A stretch of DNA of 64,000 bases from CBDFLD01 sp965249005 (GTDB lineage: Bacteria > Acidobacteriota > UBA6911): positions 248,001-312,000 of the forward strand of contig CBDFLD010000014.1 of NCBI GenBank assembly GCA_965249005.1, read 5' to 3'. Shown one piece after another: positions 8,846-18,564 of this stretch. The stretch's first letter is position 1. Each line of letters begins with the position of its first letter. Position numbers and translations under genes: made by a program. The notes beneath the pieces were generated by a model that saw only the letters and a list, made by a program, of their open reading frames with translations, was not told the DNA's origin and made no database searches.

Positions 8846-10312
8846 ATGGCACTGCAGCAAGGTGCAAAAACCCAGCCAGAGCGGATTCCGATCCAGAAAT
8901 CACGCGGCCGGTCTTCCTCGGAGAGTTTCCGGCTCGGGATCGTCTACAACACCGGGATCCCGAAGTTCATCAGCGACTTAGCCGACGACGCGGTTCCTTG
9001 GAGACTGGAGTGCTTTGAGGAAGAGTCCATACTTTCGGGCTCGGTAAGGCCGTTTCGGGGTTTCTTGATTGTCTTTGTCCCCCAAGAGCTCCTCTGCGCT
9101 GAGACTCTGCGTCTTCTGGTGCGGGTGTTTCCTGGAGCGGAATTCTTTGGTTACAGCGTCGGAAGTTCGGCGGCCGGGTCGATTACAGCGCAACACGGGA
9201 ATCTCTACGTGGTCGAGTTCCCTATGAGCTTTGCGTTTGCCAAGTACCTGGTCGATGGGGCTGCCTCCCGCCACGATTTTCGTTCCGGCATGACCGAGAT
9301 CGGACGCCGGGCGGACGAAGCGACCGAGTTCTTCCAGGCTTTTGTGAACCTGGTCGAGTCCTCCTGGAGCGTTGAGGATCGCAAGCTGGGGATCAGCCTG
9401 TTGATCCATCGAATTCTGTCCCGCATGGACGCGGAGGAGTGCTCCATCTACCGTGCCGCTGAGACCGGTTCGGCTCTGGAGCGTTCCTACTGCGCGGGCA
9501 ACATCCCGAATTTGGATGTTTTCGATTACCACGCAAACCGGGAGATTGTAAGGCAGGTCTTGGAGACGGGCGAGCCGTACATAAACAACGACTACCTATT
9601 CGAGATCAAGATGCCGTTCAACAAGGACAGTATCATTATCCGTTCGGTTCTCTGCTTACCCTTGCATCGGAGAGGGGAGACGGTCGGAGCGATCCAGGTA
9701 CTCAACAAGCGAGGCATCGGCGGATTCAGCCTGGAGGACCGGGACACGCTCGAGCTGCTGGTAAATCCCTTGAGCGTAGCTATCAAGGGCGTGAGCATGT
9801 TCGAACACTCTGAACGCTTGACGATAACCGATGATTTGACGAAGTTGTACAACTACCGGTACCTGACCCAGTACCTGCAACACGAAGTGCGCCGGTCGAT
9901 GAGGTACAAGAAAAAAGTCTCGCTTCTCTTTATCGATGTGGACGGATTCAAGAAGATCAACGATACTTTTGGGCATCTGGTGGGAAGCCGAGCTTTGTCG
10001 GAAATGGGAGGGGTCTTTCGTGGTACCTTACGGGAGACCGATATCGTCGGACGCTACGGTGGGGATGAATTTGTTATCGTGTTGCCTGAGACGCCTCTGA
10101 ACGGTGCGATGGTCATCGCGGAGCGAATCCGAAAAAAAGTAGAAGATTATGAATTCGTCGCGCACAAAGCTAAGATACGTTTGACCGTGAGCCTCGGGGT
10201 CGCCAATTGCCCAAAGCACACGCTGACAGCGGAAGGTTTGATCAAAAAGGCCGATGCCGCGATGTATCGAGCCAAGGAACTTTCAAAGAACAGCATCAAG
10301 GTGGCGGTGTAG
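8846..10312 (+). CDS. GAF-GGDEF diguanylate cyclase
   Basis: About 488 residues. The N-terminal ~160 residues are unassigned, a GAF sensor domain spans about 175-330, and a C-terminal GGDEF domain carries an intact active site (RYGGDEF, near 403-409). The RETD motif exactly five residues before GGDEF is an inhibitory I-site, so product inhibition by c-di-GMP is expected. It should make c-di-GMP from GTP; no transmembrane segment is seen. The frame opens at 8729 with ATGs at 8729, 8741 and 8846; 8846 has the purine-rich AAGAAACGAG before it, but the start is uncertain. Its stop is only 3 nt before mreB, implying co-transcription with the cell-shape operon. Confidence 0.85.
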   Translation: MALQQGAKTQPERIPIQKSRGRSSSESFRLGIVYNTGIPKFISDLADDAVPWRLECFEEESILSGSVRPFRGFLIVFVPQELLCAETLRLLVRVFPGAEFFGYSVGSSAAGSITAQHGNLYVVEFPMSFAFAKYLVDGAASRHDFRSGMTEIGRRADEATEFFQAFVNLVESSWSVEDRKLGISLLIHRILSRMDAEECSIYRAAETGSALERSYCAGNIPNLDVFDYHANREIVRQVLETGEPYINNDYLFEIKMPFNKDSIIIRSVLCLPLHRRGETVGAIQVLNKRGIGGFSLEDRDTLELLVNPLSVAIKGVSMFEHSERLTITDDLTKLYNYRYLTQYLQHEVRRSMRYKKKVSLLFIDVDGFKKINDTFGHLVGSRALSEMGGVFRGTLRETDIVGRYGGDEFVIVLPETPLNGAMVIAERIRKKVEDYEFVAHKAKIRLTVSLGVANCPKHTLTAEGLIKKADAAMYRAKELSKNSIKVAV

Positions 10313-10315
10313 TTC

Positions 10316-11341
10316 ATGAATCTGCGTTCACTATTTAGCGTTTTCTCCAGCGATCTCGCAATCGACCTCGGCACGGCAAACACGCTGGTATATGCCAAGA
10401 GCCGGGGGATCGTCGTAAACGAGCCTTCCATCGTCGCCATTGACAGGAACACCAAGAAACCTCTCGCCGTTGGCAGGGAGGCCAAAGACATGCTGGGCCG
10501 GACTCCCGGTGACATCGTCGCGATCAAGCCGATGAAGGACGGCGTGATCGCCGATTTCGACGTGACGGAAGTCATGCTCAAATACTTTATTAAGCAAGCC
10601 CACAGCCGGAACCACCTTATAAGCCCCCGCATCGTTATCGGCATCCCATCGGAAATAACTCAGGTGGAAAAACGGGCAGTCCAGGAATCCGCGCTCCGTG
10701 CCAAGGCCAGCGAGGTCTTTCTGGTAGAACAAGCGATGGTGGCTGCCATCGGCGCCGGACTCCCGATCACGGAGGCAGGCGGCAATCTGATTGTGGACAT
10801 CGGTGGCGGAACCAGCGATATTGCCGTGATATCTCTGTCGGGCATCGTCTACAGCAGATCCGTGCGAGTCGCGGGCAACGAAATGGATGAGGCGATCATC
10901 CAGTACATCAAGAGAAGGCACAACTTGCTCATCGGAGAGCGTACCGCGGAAGCCATCAAGATCCAACTTGGATCGGCACAGTCTCTGGATCGCCCTCTTA
11001 CTATGGAAATCAAGGGTCGCAACCTCATCGAAGGCGTTCCTAAAACCGCTACCATTACCGATGAAGAAGTACGGGATGCGCTGGGCGACAGCATAGGAAT
11101 CATCATCAATGCCATCAAGGTTGCGTTGGAGAGAACGCCGCCCGAGCTTTCTGCGGATATCATGGACCGGGGGATCGTATTGACAGGCGGAGGAGCCCTG
11201 CTGAAGCGTTTTGACAAGCGGCTTTCCGAAGACACGGGACTTCCGGTGTTTGTCGCTGAGGACCCTCTTTCCTCTGTAGTCCTGGGAACGGGGGAAATGC
11301 TAACCGACTTCAAGCTGCTACGTAAAATCTGTGTCCACTGA
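10316..11341 (+). CDS. mreB: Rod shape-determining protein MreB
   Basis: A 341-residue actin-family ATPase with the MreB hallmarks AIDLGTANTLVY (phosphate 1), IVDIGGGTSDIAV (phosphate 2) and ILTGGGALLK-type adenosine motif (VLTGGGALLK). It polymerises under the inner membrane and positions the elongasome. It follows the GGDEF gene by 3 nt with no strong SD, which suggests translational coupling, and overlaps mreC by 11 nt. Confidence 0.96.
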   Translation: MNLRSLFSVFSSDLAIDLGTANTLVYAKSRGIVVNEPSIVAIDRNTKKPLAVGREAKDMLGRTPGDIVAIKPMKDGVIADFDVTEVMLKYFIKQAHSRNHLISPRIVIGIPSEITQVEKRAVQESALRAKASEVFLVEQAMVAAIGAGLPITEAGGNLIVDIGGGTSDIAVISLSGIVYSRSVRVAGNEMDEAIIQYIKRRHNLLIGERTAEAIKIQLGSAQSLDRPLTMEIKGRNLIEGVPKTATITDEEVRDALGDSIGIIINAIKVALERTPPELSADIMDRGIVLTGGGALLKRFDKRLSEDTGLPVFVAEDPLSSVVLGTGEMLTDFKLLRKICVH

Positions 11342-12167
11342 TTTCTCGGCAAGGCTAAGAGAAGGGCGAGGTGCCCACTCCCTGATACCTCTACTGATTG
11401 TTCACCTTGTCCTTTTATCGATCCAGATCGAAGATCCATCCGGAACCACGGTTTTCAGAAAATGGGTCATCGCCGTCGCTTCGCCGTTTGTCAATCTCTC
11501 GGACGCTATGGAACACGGTGTCGTCGGTACCTGGCGGAGCTACATATGGCTCCGCGGCGCCCGTGAGGAAAACACGCTCCTGAAGAAACAAGTGAATGAG
11601 CTGGCCCTGCGACGCCATGACTGGAACCAAGTCAAGGCGGAGAATGCCCGTCTTCGCGATCTTCTGGGCCTCCGCTCGAAGGTGCCAATCGAGACGATCG
11701 GAGCCCGGGTCGTCAGCCGCACCCCGAACTATCTGTCCAACGTCCTCTACCTGAACCGCGGGTCGTCGCATGGCGTAGACGAGGACGATGTCGTCATGGA
11801 GGGGAGTGGAGTTCTTGGCAGAGTCGTTGTTGTGTCTCCCAATGGCTCCCAGGTTCAGCTCATTACAAATTCCGATGCGTCGGTCGGCGTCATGGTGGAC
11901 CGAACGAGATCGCCGGGAGTTCTGTCCGGGAACGGTAGCTTTCTATTGGATCTCCGTTATATGAGCAACAACGAACCTGTGGAAACTGGGGATCTCATCG
12001 TGACCTCGGGATTGGATGGTATATATCCCAAGGGCATTCCGATTGGAAAAGTAGTAGAATCCTACAAGGGCAAGTCGGCATTTAGGGAGATTCGTGTGGA
12101 GCCTCTCGCACAGTTGGTTCGCGTTGAAGAAGTTGTGATTCTTGTGGATACGCGAGACGCTTCATAA
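11331..12167 (+). CDS. mreC: Rod shape-determining protein MreC
   Basis: A 278-residue bitopic protein starting at GTG 11331 within the end of mreB. It has a membrane helix at ~20-40, a coiled-coil region (ENTLLKKQVNEL, about 80-110), then the beta-barrel MreC domain (ARVVSRTPNYLSNVLYLNRG, TSGLDGIYPKGIPIG). It is the periplasmic scaffold that links MreB to PBP2 and RodA. Confidence 0.94.
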   Translation: MSTDFSARLREGRGAHSLIPLLIVHLVLLSIQIEDPSGTTVFRKWVIAVASPFVNLSDAMEHGVVGTWRSYIWLRGAREENTLLKKQVNELALRRHDWNQVKAENARLRDLLGLRSKVPIETIGARVVSRTPNYLSNVLYLNRGSSHGVDEDDVVMEGSGVLGRVVVVSPNGSQVQLITNSDASVGVMVDRTRSPGVLSGNGSFLLDLRYMSNNEPVETGDLIVTSGLDGIYPKGIPIGKVVESYKGKSAFREIRVEPLAQLVRVEEVVILVDTRDAS

Positions 12168-12235
12168 TTTTCCGGCGGCGGTCTCAGCAGCCCGGATACC
12201 CGGGGGTTGCCGATTGCTGCTGCTCAACGGCTGGC

Positions 12236-12709
12236 ATGAAGTACGTACTCCTCGTTGCCTTTTCGTTTGTGGCCATTCTGGTTCAGATGGTCGTCGGGTA
12301 CAAGTATATCCTATCCAATTTTTTGGACTTGTCGTTGATCCTGGTCGCCTACTGGGCTATCTACCGGAGTCGCACGCAAGCCCTGTTCGTGGGTTCGCTG
12401 ACGGGACTGCTCCTGGATGCCGTTCTGGGATGGCCTCTTGGCTACAACGGATTTGCCAAGACCTTTTCTGCCTATATCATCGGGCAGGCAGACCGGAAAT
12501 TCAACGTCGACGGAAGTCCTGCCCGATTTGCCTTGTTGATTACCTGCTCCCTTTTGAGCTCCGGGAGCATCTATATGCTCTTCAGGCTTTTCCAGCGCGA
12601 CTACAACCGAATTTTTCTGGAAGCATCACTCCTGCAGGCATTGATCACCGCGGGCGTTGGAGTCTTGGGCCTTTCGTTCTTGGATCGTTACCAATCGAGA
12701 GTCAGTTAG
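12236..12709 (+). CDS. mreD: Rod shape-determining protein MreD
   Basis: A 157-residue protein with several membrane helices, lying between mreC and PBP2 as is usual. The GLLLDAVLGWPLGYNGFAKT segment is typical of MreD. The SD is weak (GGCTGGC). An unrelated long frame overlaps it in another register, but MreD length and hydropathy favour this reading. Confidence 0.88.
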   Translation: MKYVLLVAFSFVAILVQMVVGYKYILSNFLDLSLILVAYWAIYRSRTQALFVGSLTGLLLDAVLGWPLGYNGFAKTFSAYIIGQADRKFNVDGSPARFALLITCSLLSSGSIYMLFRLFQRDYNRIFLEASLLQALITAGVGVLGLSFLDRYQSRVS

Positions 12710-12750
12710 GGATCGGCCATGCTTTTTTTCAGTCCGGTGGAGCGCGTCTA

Positions 12751-14601
12751 ATGGCTTCGTTTCAGTCAGACTCCAGCAAGACCCCACTGCAACAGCGTTT
12801 GCTCTGGCTCTATGGGCTGCTGGGCCTCGTTTTTCTAATACTGGTCGTCCGGCTCTGGCAGCTTCAGATCTTGCAGGGCGCGGAATTCACGCTGCTGGCG
12901 GAAAGAAACCGTGTCCGGACCATTCAACTAGTTGCGCCTCGAGGAACGGTTTTGGACCGAAACGGGATGCCTTTGGTGGAGAACCGGTCCGCCTTCAATA
13001 TATTGCTCTATCGGGATGCCCGAAGCAATTCCGAGGAGACCCGCGACTTCATTCTCGAGAAACTGGGTGTGATGCCCGAGGATCTCGATGCGCGCCTGCG
13101 CCGCGGCAACCGAATGGGTTTGTATCGGCCTCTCGTTGTCAAGGAAGACGTTGGGATCGACGACATTTCGGTGGTCGAAGCAAACAGGAGGGATCATCCG
13201 GAAATCCAGATCGGTTCCGAACCCCGGCGTTTTTATCGGTACGGCAAATTGGCTGGCCATGTTCTGGGTTATGTCGGCGAGGTCTCGGACGAAGAACTGA
13301 AATCAGGGTCGTTTCCGGGCTCCAAGCCGGGCGATCTGATCGGTAAAGCGGGTACGGAGAGAATCTACAATCGTCAATTGACCGGAATCGACGGAAGCAA
13401 ACAGGTCCTCGTCGACAGTATCGGCCGGGAGGTTGGGGTTTACAAAGAGCAGCAAAGCATCCCTGGCGGAAATCTGCGGCTCACTCTCGATCTGAGACTT
13501 CAGCGGCGAGCCACGAAGCTCCTGGACGGCAAGGTGGGTGCGATCGTGGCCATGGATCCGAGGAACGGCGAGGTGCTGGTCATGGAAAGCGCCCCTTCCT
13601 TTGACCCCAACAGTTTCTCCGCGAGAATCTCTGCCGCGCAATGGAAGACGCTCATCAACGACCCGGATCATCCGCTCCAGAATCGGGCGATTCAAAACAG
13701 CCATTCTCCCGGATCGATCTTCAAGGTTGTGATGGCGATTGCCGGGCTGGAGGAAGGCGTTCTTCAAGAGAGTACCCGGGTCTTCTGTAGCGGATCCTCC
13801 GTGTTCTATAACCGGGCGTTTCGCTGCTACGCTCGTCAGGGACACGGATACATGGATCTGGAGAGTGCGATTGCCAAATCGTGCAATATCTTTTTCTATG
13901 AGCTGGGCCGAAAGATGGGGATTTCTAAGATTGCCAAGCATGCCCAGGAGCTTGGCTTTGGGCACGTGACAGGTCTCGATCTTCCCGCTGAGCGAACCGG
14001 GATCATGCCGACTCCCGAGTGGAAGAGGAAGGCCCGTGGAACACAGTGGTATGCGGGCGAAACGATTTCCGTTTCCATCGGCCAGGGAGCGGTGACAGCG
14101 ACTCCGATACAGCTCTTGAGAGCGGTCAGCGCCATTGCCATGGATGGCCAACTCGCCACGCCGCACCTCCTCCTTGGGTTGGGCAATCAATTTGGCGGCG
14201 AGGATTGGAAACTCCGGACAGTTGAGATTCGACCCGAGTTCGCCAGGAGGATTCGAGAGGGAATGTGGAACAGCGTGAACAACTGGGGAACCGGGTTTCG
14301 AGCGGCGGTTCCAGGAGCGGATGTGTGTGGGAAGACAGGCACGGTTCAGGTCATCGGCAGGGAGAGGAAGCGAGAACTGGCACTCGACTCCGAGACCCTG
14401 AAGGACCATGCGTGGTTTGTCGGGTTCGCGCCCAAGGACAATCCGGAAATCGCAGTGGCCGCCTTTCTAGAGCACGCGGGCGGTGGCGGGGTGGCGGCAG
14501 CGCCCCTGGCGAAGGAGATCTTCCGTGCCTACTTCGAGAGCCAGCGGAAGAGAGAGTTTGATATGACCGTGAATCAGAAGATCGCGAGTCTACGACCGTG
14601 A
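12751..14601 (+). CDS. mrdA: Penicillin-binding protein 2 (elongasome transpeptidase)
   Basis: A 616-residue class B PBP with an N-terminal membrane anchor (~15-40), a PBP dimer/pedestal domain beginning VAPRGTVLDRNG, and a transpeptidase domain with all three active-site motifs: S322-I-F-K325, SCN near 376 and KTGT near 528. It crosslinks peptidoglycan during lateral growth. GGTGGAG 9 nt upstream fixes the ATG at 12751, although the frame is open from 12142. Its stop overlaps the rodA GTG. Confidence 0.94.
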   Translation: MASFQSDSSKTPLQQRLLWLYGLLGLVFLILVVRLWQLQILQGAEFTLLAERNRVRTIQLVAPRGTVLDRNGMPLVENRSAFNILLYRDARSNSEETRDFILEKLGVMPEDLDARLRRGNRMGLYRPLVVKEDVGIDDISVVEANRRDHPEIQIGSEPRRFYRYGKLAGHVLGYVGEVSDEELKSGSFPGSKPGDLIGKAGTERIYNRQLTGIDGSKQVLVDSIGREVGVYKEQQSIPGGNLRLTLDLRLQRRATKLLDGKVGAIVAMDPRNGEVLVMESAPSFDPNSFSARISAAQWKTLINDPDHPLQNRAIQNSHSPGSIFKVVMAIAGLEEGVLQESTRVFCSGSSVFYNRAFRCYARQGHGYMDLESAIAKSCNIFFYELGRKMGISKIAKHAQELGFGHVTGLDLPAERTGIMPTPEWKRKARGTQWYAGETISVSIGQGAVTATPIQLLRAVSAIAMDGQLATPHLLLGLGNQFGGEDWKLRTVEIRPEFARRIREGMWNSVNNWGTGFRAAVPGADVCGKTGTVQVIGRERKRELALDSETLKDHAWFVGFAPKDNPEIAVAAFLEHAGGGGVAAAPLAKEIFRAYFESQRKREFDMTVNQKIASLRP

Positions 14602-15689
14602 GCCTCGATCGCCGCTTCATCATCAGCTTTGACTGGATGTGGTTTCTGGCACTTCTCGCGCTGACGGGAGGCGGTCTGGTTACGATTTGGAGCACGACGG
14701 AAGGGACTGGAATCGATTCCTATTTCGGCAAGCAGTTTCTGTATCTAGGCTTGGCACTCCTGGCCTTCCTGGTGCTTTTGTATATCGATTATCACGCGAT
14801 CTCGGATTACATCACGCTTCTGTACATTGGAGGACTGATCTTTCTGGTCCTGGTGCTTTTCTGGGGGTACAGCATTCATGGCGCCAGGAGCTGGTTGCCG
14901 TTGGGCCCGGTGGCATTTCAGCCGTCGGAAATAATGAAGATCCTTGTAATCGTCGCCTTGGCGAAATACTACTCCGAGACGGAGCGCGAGCACCTCGAGG
15001 CAAACGAACTCCTGGTCGGAGCGTTTATCGTGATCGTCCCGGTTGTTTTGATCGTCATCCAGGGGGATCTCGGGACCGCCGTGACCCTGGTGCCGATCTT
15101 TGTTGCGCTCTCCTTCCTGGGAGGACTCAAACGCAAATACGCCATCGTACTTCTGTTGATCTTGCTTCTTGCGTCGCCCGTCGGCTGGTTGATGTTGGAA
15201 GACTATCAGAAAGGGCGAATTCAAACGATTTTCAACCTTTCCGATGATCCCCATCACTTTGGCTACCAGACCATACAATCCAAGATCGCCATCGGCTCGG
15301 GAAGGTTCCTGGGCAAGGGCTTCAAACAAGGCTCGCAGAGCCAGCTCGGGTTTCTTCCAGCTCGGCACACCGATTTCATCTTCGCGGCCCTATCAGAAGA
15401 AAAAGGATTCCTGGGAAGTACCATCATCCTCGGGATCTTTCTTTTTGTCTTCTTGCGGCTGCTGCGAACCGCAAGTGAGGCCAAAGATCGGATTGGATCG
15501 ATGATCGTGGTAGGTGTGCTGTCGCTATTACTCTTCCACGTAACTATCAACATTGGCATGGTTGTTGGATTGTTGCCCATTCTGGGTATTCCCCTTCCAT
15601 TTATCAGCGCCGGAGGCTCCTCGTTGATCTCCTCTGTGGTTGCTATGGGGTTGTGTATGAACGTGAGGATGCGGCGCTACGTGAACTGA
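14598..15689 (+). CDS. rodA: Rod shape protein RodA (SEDS glycosyltransferase)
   Basis: A 363-residue SEDS-family protein with about ten membrane helices and the signatures RSWLPLGPVAFQPSEIMK, HTDFIFAALSEEKGF and GIPLPFISAGGSS. It polymerises peptidoglycan glycan strands with PBP2. The GTG start at 14598 overlaps the PBP2 stop by 4 nt (GTGA). It ends the mre operon; palindromic repeats follow immediately. Confidence 0.95.
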   Translation: MSLDRRFIISFDWMWFLALLALTGGGLVTIWSTTEGTGIDSYFGKQFLYLGLALLAFLVLLYIDYHAISDYITLLYIGGLIFLVLVLFWGYSIHGARSWLPLGPVAFQPSEIMKILVIVALAKYYSETEREHLEANELLVGAFIVIVPVVLIVIQGDLGTAVTLVPIFVALSFLGGLKRKYAIVLLLILLLASPVGWLMLEDYQKGRIQTIFNLSDDPHHFGYQTIQSKIAIGSGRFLGKGFKQGSQSQLGFLPARHTDFIFAALSEEKGFLGSTIILGIFLFVFLRLLRTASEAKDRIGSMIVVGVLSLLLFHVTINIGMVVGLLPILGIPLPFISAGGSSLISSVVAMGLCMNVRMRRYVN

Positions 15690-15695
15690 AGTTGG

Positions 15696-15888
15696 CGTAG
15701 AGCGCTATCCGCTGGGTGTCGAGCGCTTTGCGTCTACCGCTTGGCGAATTTCGTCGCAGGACATAGGTAACGCAATACAACCCGCAACCAGTGTCACGGC
15801 CTCGTCAATGTTTCATTGGCCAGACAGAGACTGTAGGCGGAAAGCGCTCGACGGAAAGCGCACGACGCAAAGCGGATAGCGCTCTACG
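15696..15888. repeat. Long interrupted inverted repeat after rodA
   Basis: CGTAGAGCGCTATCCGCT at 15696-15713 is exactly inverted at 15871-15888. The adjoining sequence on both sides is also built from degenerate units related to GAGCGCTTTCCGTC, so the arms extend imperfectly to about 40 nt. It begins 6 nt after the rodA stop and could form a large cruciform or mRNA hairpin. It belongs to the same word family as the repeat at 6408-6547. Confidence 0.6.
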
Positions 15889-15936
15889 GAATGCCTTTTA
15901 TTTGCATTTCACATTTTTACTATTATCATAGGGGGG

Positions 15937-16131
15937 ATGGGTCGATCAGTTTTCGGTCCATCTAGAAAAGCGAGTTTTCAGCTCGCTCTTGCGCTTGCTT
16001 ACATCGGCTTTCACAGGTGCATGACAGAGCCCGCGACGCCGGCAAGTGACTCTGCTGCTATGGGGTTGCCTATAGCCAGGAAAATGTCTGTCATCAAAGA
16101 TAAAAGGAAAAAACTGAATTACGTGGACTGA
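15937..16131 (+). CDS. Possible small protein, low confidence
   Basis: A 64-codon frame with an SD-like AGGGGGG close to the ATG. The product is basic, with a Lys/Arg-rich end (KDKRKKLNYVD). I know of no homologue; it may be spurious or a fragment related to the rodA 3' end. Confidence 0.2.
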   Translation: MGRSVFGPSRKASFQLALALAYIGFHRCMTEPATPASDSAAMGLPIARKMSVIKDKRKKLNYVD

Positions 16132-16653
16132 AAAGGACTTTCCGGAGCACGGGAGAGTCGTGAATTCGAGGCACGTGTCAGTAACAGGGAATTGATTTGA
16201 ATTCCAGCGCCTCGCTCCTTAGAATCGGCAGTCTCGAGTAAGTGAGCGAAGACGCAAGGCAAAGTTTTCATTGGCATCGAAACGAGTTAAAAAGAGTGCT
16301 TCAGCGCGCGCCCTGGGTCTGTATTTCGTGCGTCAGCTCGCCCGTTATCAGGTGGAGTTCCGTCGTAGGTTGGTCGACGGAATACTCTGATTGATGAACA
16401 CTTGCAATGGGAGATGACCGTTTTGCATGCCCGTGGCGCATTGTAGAGTTTCAAGCGAAACGTTACGCTTGCGCCTGACGATTGCCTGAATTCCCGTCTC
16501 CTCGAATCTCCGACGCGGCACCAGATTCCGATTCGATTGCCTCCCAAAGGCAGGCCGCAGGGCCAAGTTGGATGTGTCCGGTGCACTCGCCGCTACTGTG
16601 GCCCCCCCTTTTCAGTTTCCCGCAATTGTTGCCCCGAAGGGGAGAACTTCTGA

Positions 16654-18564
16654 ATGATCAAGGAAATGGTTGTCACTGCCACTCCGCTTGAAACCAAAGT
16701 CGCAATCTTGGAGAACGACGAAATTGCCGAGCTATATATCGAGCGCAACCTTCATAGGGGAATCTTGGGGAACATCTACAAAGGAAGAGTGACCAAGGTT
16801 CTGCCTGGAATGCAGTCCTCATTCGTCAATGTCGGACTGGAAAAGGACGCGTTTCTGTATGTATCCGATTTCATCGAAGACTCGGAGGAATACGAGAAGG
16901 TAATCAGCGACGCGGAAGAGAAGGTGGTAGATGCCTTGGAAGGGGTCGAGGAAACGGAAAAGCCCGCCCGACGACCACGTCGCTCCAGGTGGAGGGACCG
17001 CGGCCGCGACCGTCCGTTGGTGAAAGCCGCTGCGACTTTCCCAACGGATCCTGATATCGGAGAACGGTGGTCGCTGGGTGCGGAGACCGAGAGAGAGACC
17101 GAGGCCGTTGTGGGTCCATTCTCTTCCATTCCCGCTCCGTCGAATCTCGAAACCCATTCGTCGGACCCGAATTCGATGGATCCAGCGGCGGTGGGTGAGG
17201 GGGTGGCGCACCGCGAAAGCGCTTCCCTCCGCGATGACGGGAAGGTGGCTCCCCTGGCCCAGGAAAAGAGTGGGCCGCCGACCGGCGCCACCAGACGTCG
17301 TGGAACAGGCGCACGGCACAAACGATATACAGCTGCGAGACACCGTCGGACGGACCAACAATCAATCGGGGACATGCTGCAGGAAGGACAGGAAATTTTG
17401 GTGCAAGTGGCCAAGGAACCCATCGCCAAGAAGGGCGCGCGGGTGACGAGCCATATAGCGCTTCCCGGTCGATACCTCGTTTACATGCCGACCGTCGATC
17501 ACGTGGGCGTATCCAGAAAAATCGGATCGGAAGCGGAAAGGATGCGCCTCCGCGACGTCATCCTCAAGCAGCGGCCACAGTTCCCAGGCGGCGTGATCAT
17601 TCGCACTGCCGCTGAAGGACACAGTGAGGAGGATATTGTCAGCGACCTCACGTATTTGGTTCGACTCTGGGAGGATATTCGAAGCCGTTCGGAAAAAAGC
17701 ACGGCTCCGGAGTTGATTCACGGTGAGCTGAATCTGGTCCAACGTATTCTTCGTGACCAGTTTTCCTTCGAGTATACGGCGATCCGGGTGGATGATGAAG
17801 AGGAGTATGCGCGAGTCATTGAATTCGTCGACAAGATATACCCGAATCTGGTCCATCGAGTGAAGCTCTACACCAAGGAAACGGACATTTTCGACGACTA
17901 CGGAGTCAACGCTGAAGTCGACAAGCTGATTCAGCCGAAAATTTGGCTCAAGAGCGGCGGGTATATTGTAATAAACCAGACGGAAGCACTTGTCAGTATC
18001 GACATCAATACCGGCAAGTTTGTCGGTCGAGGCACCAGTCTGGAAGAAACCATTACCCGGACCAATATCGAGGCCGTAAAGGAGATCATTCGACAGCTCC
18101 GTCTGCGAGACCTGGGCGGCATTATCGTGATTGACTTCATCGATATGGACGAGCGCAAAAACCGCAAGCGGGTCATGGAAGCCCTTTTTCAGGAAATGTC
18201 CCACGACAAGGCGCCCAGCAAGATTCTCGAGTTCAATGAGTTTGGCCTGGTTGCGATTACGAGGAAGCGGACCAAGCAATCACTGGAACGAACCCTGTGC
18301 CAGCCTTGCAATTACTGCAGTGGTTCAGGCCTGGTCAAGTCCGTTGCGACCACCTGCTACAATATTTATCATGAATTCGAGAAGATGAAAGACCAGGTCA
18401 CCAACGGTGGTGAGATCATGATCCGAGTCCATCCCGAGGTTGCACGGGCGTTCCGTGAGTCCGCATCGGTCGTCCTGGGTGAAATTCACAGGTTGGTGCA
18501 CAGTAATGTCGCAGTAAAGTCCGATTCATCCTTACATATCGAGCACTACAACATCGTGACCTGA
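16654..18564 (+). CDS. rng: Ribonuclease E/G family endoribonuclease
   Basis: A 636-residue protein. The S1 domain begins at ~35 (GNIYKGRVTKVLPGMQSSFV) but is split by a charged, low-complexity insert of about 150 residues (~85-235, Arg/Lys/Glu-rich) before it resumes at GQEILVQVAKEP. The catalytic region carries SIDINTGKF and VIDFIDMDERKNR, which hold the two metal-binding aspartates. A CQPCNYCSGSG motif resembles the Zn-link. It cleaves single-stranded RNA for rRNA maturation and mRNA decay. It is RNase G-sized without an RNase E scaffold tail. GGGGAG about 9 nt upstream supports the ATG at 16654. Confidence 0.92.
   Translation: MIKEMVVTATPLETKVAILENDEIAELYIERNLHRGILGNIYKGRVTKVLPGMQSSFVNVGLEKDAFLYVSDFIEDSEEYEKVISDAEEKVVDALEGVEETEKPARRPRRSRWRDRGRDRPLVKAAATFPTDPDIGERWSLGAETERETEAVVGPFSSIPAPSNLETHSSDPNSMDPAAVGEGVAHRESASLRDDGKVAPLAQEKSGPPTGATRRRGTGARHKRYTAARHRRTDQQSIGDMLQEGQEILVQVAKEPIAKKGARVTSHIALPGRYLVYMPTVDHVGVSRKIGSEAERMRLRDVILKQRPQFPGGVIIRTAAEGHSEEDIVSDLTYLVRLWEDIRSRSEKSTAPELIHGELNLVQRILRDQFSFEYTAIRVDDEEEYARVIEFVDKIYPNLVHRVKLYTKETDIFDDYGVNAEVDKLIQPKIWLKSGGYIVINQTEALVSIDINTGKFVGRGTSLEETITRTNIEAVKEIIRQLRLRDLGGIIVIDFIDMDERKNRKRVMEALFQEMSHDKAPSKILEFNEFGLVAITRKRTKQSLERTLCQPCNYCSGSGLVKSVATTCYNIYHEFEKMKDQVTNGGEIMIRVHPEVARAFRESASVVLGEIHRLVHSNVAVKSDSSLHIEHYNIVT

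Larger units (their letters stand above)
15690..16653. other. 964-nt region without a confident gene
   Basis: After the inverted repeat the sequence turns AT-rich (15898-15930) and then carries only short frames. One 64-codon frame at 15937-16131 has AGGGGGG just before its ATG; its C-terminal part (SAAMGLP to LNYVD) weakly echoes the end of RodA (VVAMGLC to RRYVN), which could be chance or a decayed partial duplication. The rest up to the RNase gene shows no recognisable coding or RNA signature. It may hold the RNase promoter and leader. Confidence 0.5.

Noticed and set aside
12142..12750. Upstream extension of the PBP2 frame through mreD
   Set aside because: The mreD gene occupies this stretch in another frame, and PBP2 has its own SD and ATG at 12751.
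13303..14409. A 368-codon frame antisense to PBP2
   Set aside because: The plus strand carries all three PBP motifs; the antisense product has no recognisable domain.
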